Shown piece by piece: positions 54,552 through 64,000 of a DNA stretch of 64,000 bases; position 1 is the first letter of the stretch, and each line of letters begins with the position of its first letter. The position numbers and the translations under genes are program-made. Under the pieces are notes generated by a model. That model had not been told where the DNA came from, made no database searches, and saw only the letters and a list, made by a program, of their open reading frames with translations. Source of the DNA: Agelas oroides (Eukaryota; Porifera; Demospongiae; Agelasida; Agelasidae); NCBI GenBank assembly GCA_949130485.1, contig OX422193.1, positions 928,501 to 992,500 of the forward strand. The letters are read 5' to 3'.

Positions 54552-56480
54552 TCACTTGTATTTAGGCAATGAAAGGCTGGTTTCCAGGGACTGGTATGCC
54601 TGTGGGTGCACAACCCTGTCTGGGAGGGAACTGTCTAACTCTTGTCCACTGTTTTCAACACTTTCGATCAGAGTGGATGTTACATGGTTACGTACTGTAG
54701 CGATGGGGGTAACTTCATAGTCCAGTTCTGAGTATGATAAAATCAGTTCCCGACGGTTCTCACTGATGCATATACACAGCGCCAGGCACTTGTGCAAGAG
54801 TTTACGTTTAACGATAACCCAATAGAATGTGAAAACAATGATGTAAATAAGTGGCAGTATACCTAATATAAATGTCAAAACACTTGGTAGCTTTGCAAGT
54901 GTTAAGTCTTCGCCAGTAAACACTAGTCTCTGAACTAAAACTATGCAGAAATATGCTAAAGCCAGAAGACCAAAGAAGACGGAATCAAGCTTGTTGTAAA
55001 AGTTTCGCTTGTAAGGTCGCATCAGTGCAAACGCTAGTGATGTAGTCATGGAAAGAATGAGCAAAACGTAAGGCCACGTGGATACTGAAGTCACTACAAC
55101 AGCAAAGACGATCCTCAGTGCAAAGTACAACCCTGCAAAGAACCGGAAGTCATGTCCCCAGTGACTGCCATCCCTAAAGCAACCTTGATATTTGTCGACA
55201 AAGGTGCGTAAAGTGTGGCACCGACAGCAGCAGCAGTTGAGAAGCTTCTGGAAAGCTTTCAACTGGTAGAACATAAGTAGGAGAGGAGGGATGGTGATAA
55301 CAGTGGCTAAGAGTAGAGCACTTACTAGTGCAAAGGGAAGGTGTTGCTTACTGAAGTATTCTACATTTGCATCGTAGTAAAACAGGGTGGGCCCAACTGT
55401 GTCACCATAGGCGTTGTGGATTTGTGTAAATCTAAGCAGCCGTATGCATATCAGGACAAGTTTATTGTAGCAGAGGAGGAGGAAGGTTGCGAATGCATCA
55501 ATCATTGTTGACTGAAGATTCCACGTCCGCTTGAACCGAGTAAAACACTTGTGAAAAGGCTTCCATAGGATTACAACTATCCTGCAGTTACGACTGTGAA
55601 GTACAATACCCACATATGTGACTACTGTCAGCAGTAGCAGAAAGGCAGCAGAGGTGAACTCCAATGCAAAGGCATAAAGTGTGGTCACACCAGTACTGAG
55701 GCAGAGATTGGGGATGAGTGGACGAAAGAGGTCAAGGTTCCAAACTCCGTAAATAGAGAAGAGGATGGACTGGAATTCTTCGGCAGCAGGGCTGATGAGT
55801 TTGGCCATAAAGATCACAAACTCGATAAACTCTGGTAGGGTAGTCAACTGGCAAATGAAGACAAAAGCATTCATGGAGGGTGTGACAGCACTGACCTGAA
55901 ACACCACCACTATAACAAACAGCATTGTAACTGGCAGAAGCTGCACCGCTATGTAAGCTGTCCACCCATATGTTGCATCAGACCGTGAGCAGTTGACACA
56001 CTTGTGATTGTAAATGAATGTTGCTACGCCAGGTGAATAGCCGTCTTTACACCTGCCACACAGCAGCCCATCTCTATTGTACCGTCCACATATGAAGCTA
56101 TTCAGGTCTGAAGGGTTGCTTGGAAGTGGGATGTAGCCGTATTGCGACGACGGATCGACGTAGTATGTCTCCGTGTACAGGCATCCACCCAGTACTGTTT
56201 GGTTTAAATTTACATCATACGACATGCAATAGCCAGGAAGTATAGCTACCTCGTGGCTGGCATTGTTGCAGCGGACCTTACCGCTGATATCCCCACCACA
56301 GTCGCAGTAGCTACTCCCCCCTGAGGACATTACGGGAACAAACCAGGTCGAACAATCGAGGTCCGATCCATTCTTGCTGACAGCTGCCGTCGCTTCGACA
56401 CTGCCACCACCATTGGTGATAATTCGCACTGAGCAGAGCGCTAGGAGAAGGAAAACGATGCTATTCTGCACCATGTTCAT
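54552..56480 (-). CDS. intronless multi-pass membrane protein with cysteine-rich ectodomain, unknown function
   Basis: One exon encodes 642 aa. The best start is the ATG at 56480 (MNMVQNSIVFLLLALCSV), which begins a clear signal peptide; the in-frame GTG at 56483 is not needed. The ectodomain, about residues 25-170, is cysteine-rich (SYCDCGGDISGKVRCNN, CGRYNRDGLLCGRCKDGYSP, CVNC) with several N-x-S/T sites. About nine to ten hydrophobic helices follow, with a cysteine cluster LLNCCCCRC in a loop and a soluble tail of about 75 aa. I do not recognise a named family. The architecture suggests a receptor or channel-like surface protein. At least three dead copies lie to the left, so it belongs to a locally duplicating family next to the NLR genes. 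A 580-bp transposon sits 13 bp upstream of the ATG. Confidence 0.85.
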   Translation of the reverse strand: MNMVQNSIVFLLLALCSVRIITNGGGSVEATAAVSKNGSDLDCSTWFVPVMSSGGSSYCDCGGDISGKVRCNNASHEVAILPGYCMSYDVNLNQTVLGGCLYTETYYVDPSSQYGYIPLPSNPSDLNSFICGRYNRDGLLCGRCKDGYSPGVATFIYNHKCVNCSRSDATYGWTAYIAVQLLPVTMLFVIVVVFQVSAVTPSMNAFVFICQLTTLPEFIEFVIFMAKLISPAAEEFQSILFSIYGVWNLDLFRPLIPNLCLSTGVTTLYAFALEFTSAAFLLLLTVVTYVGIVLHSRNCRIVVILWKPFHKCFTRFKRTWNLQSTMIDAFATFLLLCYNKLVLICIRLLRFTQIHNAYGDTVGPTLFYYDANVEYFSKQHLPFALVSALLLATVITIPPLLLMFYQLKAFQKLLNCCCCRCHTLRTFVDKYQGCFRDGSHWGHDFRFFAGLYFALRIVFAVVVTSVSTWPYVLLILSMTTSLAFALMRPYKRNFYNKLDSVFFGLLALAYFCIVLVQRLVFTGEDLTLAKLPSVLTFILGILPLIYIIVFTFYWVIVKRKLLHKCLALCICISENRRELILSYSELDYEVTPIATVRNHVTSTLIESVENSGQELDSSLPDRVVHPQAYQSLETSLSLPKYK

Positions 56481-56493
56481 CACAGATCAAGTT

Positions 56494-57073
56494 TAGCCTC
56501 GTTCCCAAGGCTCTTGTGCGGGGGAGGAGGAAAGAGAGCCTGGTACACACTGTTCGCGCATGCGCCAAATTCCCTTGGTAACCTGCATACTACTCCGCTA
56601 CACTAAAATTACGGTCAATTTCTGTTTACCTTCTGAAAGGCTGCACTGCCTGGTTATACACCATGTGGGATACATACGGGCGGTTTTGAAGTCAAAAACG
56701 ATATCGCTTTGACGGTAACGGTCTGCATTGCTTCGTTCGAGGCGATCGGTAAACTTCAAAGGGAAAGATGCGTCAGTCACGTGCCGCAGCGTTTAGCTGG
56801 AATGGACAAACGCGTGGACAATTCCTGCAAGCGAAGAGCTGAGTACCTTCGTCGCTCCCTCGTCATCGTCTACACAGAGCGTGGTCAGTGGCAGGCATCT
56901 TTTATACGGGAGAAGTCGGCGTGCCTCGCGGAGGTTAGTGTAACGGAGCAGATTTTACGGAAATTTCCAAATTCCCAGAAATCCTGGGGGAACTGAGCAT
57001 GCGCAAACAGTGTGTACCAGGCTCTTTTTTCTCCGCCCACGCACAAGAGCCTGGGAACGTTCGAACGAGGCTA
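56494..57073. mobile_element. hAT-type MITE, 580 bp, in the promoter/5' UTR of the membrane gene
   Basis: The ends TAGCCTCGTTCCCAAGGCTC and its inverted partner continue inward as GCCTGGTACACACTGTTCGC / GCGCAAACAGTGTGTACCAGGC. AGATCAAGTT flanks both sides exactly (56484-56493 and 57074-57083). It is the largest copy in the window. The frames at 56598-56780 and 56709-56996 inside it show no transposase. Confidence 0.9.
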
Positions 57074-57083
57074 AGATCAAGTT

Positions 57084-57644
57084 ATGCAGTCACGTGAATA
57101 CTATTTAGGGGAGGGGCTCATTAACAAATGCATGCGTGGTCAGCTTCATTACGTCACGATTAGGAGCTTTACTACAGCTTACATGACTCAGATTATGATA
57201 ATACCAGTTTTACCAAAAATCTTTTAGTAAGAGATGTTGTTATTGCAATGTATATAATTATTACCTGCTTTCCCAGGAGTCAATCGTACTGTAAGCAATT
57301 CCAAATTCGTGTCGAGTCATTCTAAGACCACTGTATATAGCTAGTAGCTGAATGATGGCCTCCTCCTCCTGGACAGTTCAACTTCTGTGCTCAACATGGT
57401 TTGAGGTTTTTAGTCACTAAAATTTTTGGAGAGCTCGAGAGGCTGCAGGATGTAAAATGTGACTGCTTGTTATGAACATCAGCATAATAGAGTGATATGC
57501 CTCTTGAGACAAAGCTACTGCAAGCAGCCACATGGCCATATTCATAGTCACACAAAAACATTCATAACATGACGTCACCACTGAGCTGAACACATTTTTT
57601 TTTGCAAATTCATCGCGCGTTATTTTGCCAAGATCGATCTAGTA
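57084..57644. other. intergenic between the membrane gene and the GABA-B-like receptor
   Basis: About 560 bp of non-coding sequence between two divergently transcribed genes. It must hold the receptor promoter; no TATA box is evident close to its ATG. Confidence 0.5.
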
Positions 57645-63125
<5,481 letters not shown>

Positions 63126-64000
63126 GTAAGTATCAGTGTAATGCATCAACTACATCTATGTACCCTTTACTTTTGCCATTTATCTTGGCAAATATGAGTG
63201 CATGTAGTGGTCTTAGCCTTTCTGTCAGTTCTTACAAAGCGTGCTTGACCTTTTTGTGAAGTTGTAAGCACTCGTAAAGCCACAAAAGTAAAGTGCACAC
63301 AAAACATTACAGCATTATGGTAATTCAGGAATACTTCTATGGGTGGGAGGGAGAGGGGAGGGGGGGAGGGAATCGGGGAAGGGGGAGAGGGGAAGGGGGA
63401 GAGGGGAACAGGGGGAGGGAGAGGGAGAGGGGAGGGGGGAGGGAATCAGGGAAGGGGGAGAGGGAAAGAGGGGAACAGGGGAAGGGGGTGAGGGGAGCAG
63501 GGGGAGGGGGAGGGGGGAGGAGGAGAGGGAGAAAAGGAAGAGGGAGTTTTAGCCAATAGAAATCACACTTGTATGTTGCAAAAAAAAAATCAACTATCAT
63601 GGCCATGGTAGACAATCCATATCTGCCACGTTCAGCAGCAATAAAATTTCACAACATAACTTATTAAATAAAACTCCCAACATACCATACAGATCCAACG
63701 CTGCTCACAGTTTCTGCATACAAGACAGACTATACCTGCCATGCTCAGTAGCAACTACATTGCATCCACCCACAACATAACACACTCTCCATGCACATCA
63801 ACATGCATTACACACCCAGGACTACCCTCCCCACTGCCTTCCACAACCCTCCTATGCATGCACACAACTAACAAACACAAAACACAGTTGGCAAAATGGC
63901 ACAAGATGTAGGGATGGTGTGAATGTGTTGTGGTGTCATTCCCATCTAGTTTGTTTTGAGGGTTCCATCCCTACATGCAATTCAGAAAACTTTTTTGTGA
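63126..64000. other. receptor intron up to the window edge, with G/A-rich tract
   Basis: No further exon could be supported. 63341-63548 is an almost pure GGGAGA/GGGGAAG purine tract that yields long Gly/Arg/Glu frames on one strand and Pro/Ser/Leu on the other; these are artefacts. The remainder shows no exon-like pattern. Confidence 0.6.

Noticed and set aside
54552-56483. Start of the membrane gene at GTG 56483
   Set aside because: Non-AUG starts are rare in animals, and the ATG at 56480 gives a complete signal peptide.
56598-56996. Two ORFs inside the 580-bp hAT-type element
   Set aside because: No transposase resemblance; they overlap the inverted GC-rich arms.
63293-63615. Gly/Arg/Glu-rich and Pro/Ser/Leu-rich ORFs
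   Set aside because: They are translations of one purine tract on both strands.

Overview
The window reads as animal nuclear DNA, most likely from a sponge (demosponge-like). Genes are split by short introns with canonical GT/AG sites. Recognisable genes are METTL14, RBM22, an adhesion GPCR, a GABA-B-type class C receptor and two NACHT-LRR genes with Death domains. The NLR genes begin with a membrane leader ending in a 2A-like motif, a feature I recall being reported for NLR-type genes of sea urchin and sponge. The species call is inference; the gene calls come from reading exons, splice sites and phases directly.

Layout. 0-3.6 kb: no complete gene; a Harbinger-like MITE, palindromes and a stray copy of the GPCR tail. 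3.7-12.6 kb (minus): a 22-exon adhesion GPCR (signal peptide, two Calx-beta units, HormR, GAIN/GPS, 7TM, tail). 13.5-25.4 kb (minus): METTL14 in 11 exons, with a small two-exon plus-strand gene and a 1.5 kb foldback element inside its 5.3 kb intron. 25.5-30.6 kb (plus): RBM22 in 11 exons; its ATG lies 68 bp from the METTL14 ATG, so the m6A writer subunit and the spliceosomal factor share a divergent promoter. 30.8-32.4 kb: decayed copies of a multi-pass membrane gene. 33-42 kb (minus): NLR A, leader-2A, Death, NACHT, LRR, then by splicing a ZU5-like and a probable UPA-like region. 43.4-45.2 kb: a PIF1-like helicase relic, then broken copies of the RBM22 3' end and of the membrane gene. 46.3-52.6 kb (minus): NLR B, leader-2A and two Death domains from a tandem exon duplication, NACHT and a longer LRR array, with one in-frame stop. 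54.1-56.5 kb: one more RBM22 exon copy and the intact intronless membrane gene (minus). 57.6 kb to the end (plus): the ligand-binding part of a GABA-B-like receptor, running off the window.

The 29-56 kb interval is a tandem segmental duplication with the module [RBM22 3' end - multi-pass membrane gene - NLR]. RBM22 is the intact anchor on the left and only the rightmost membrane gene is intact. NLR A and NLR B are diverged tandem paralogues.

The window is also crowded with non-autonomous elements. The most common has ends TAGCCTCGTTCCCAGGC...GCCTGGGAACGAGGCTA; two copies have perfect 8-bp target duplications, which points to hAT-type MITEs. Four introns carry minisatellites or pyrimidine tracts that create long spurious ORFs.
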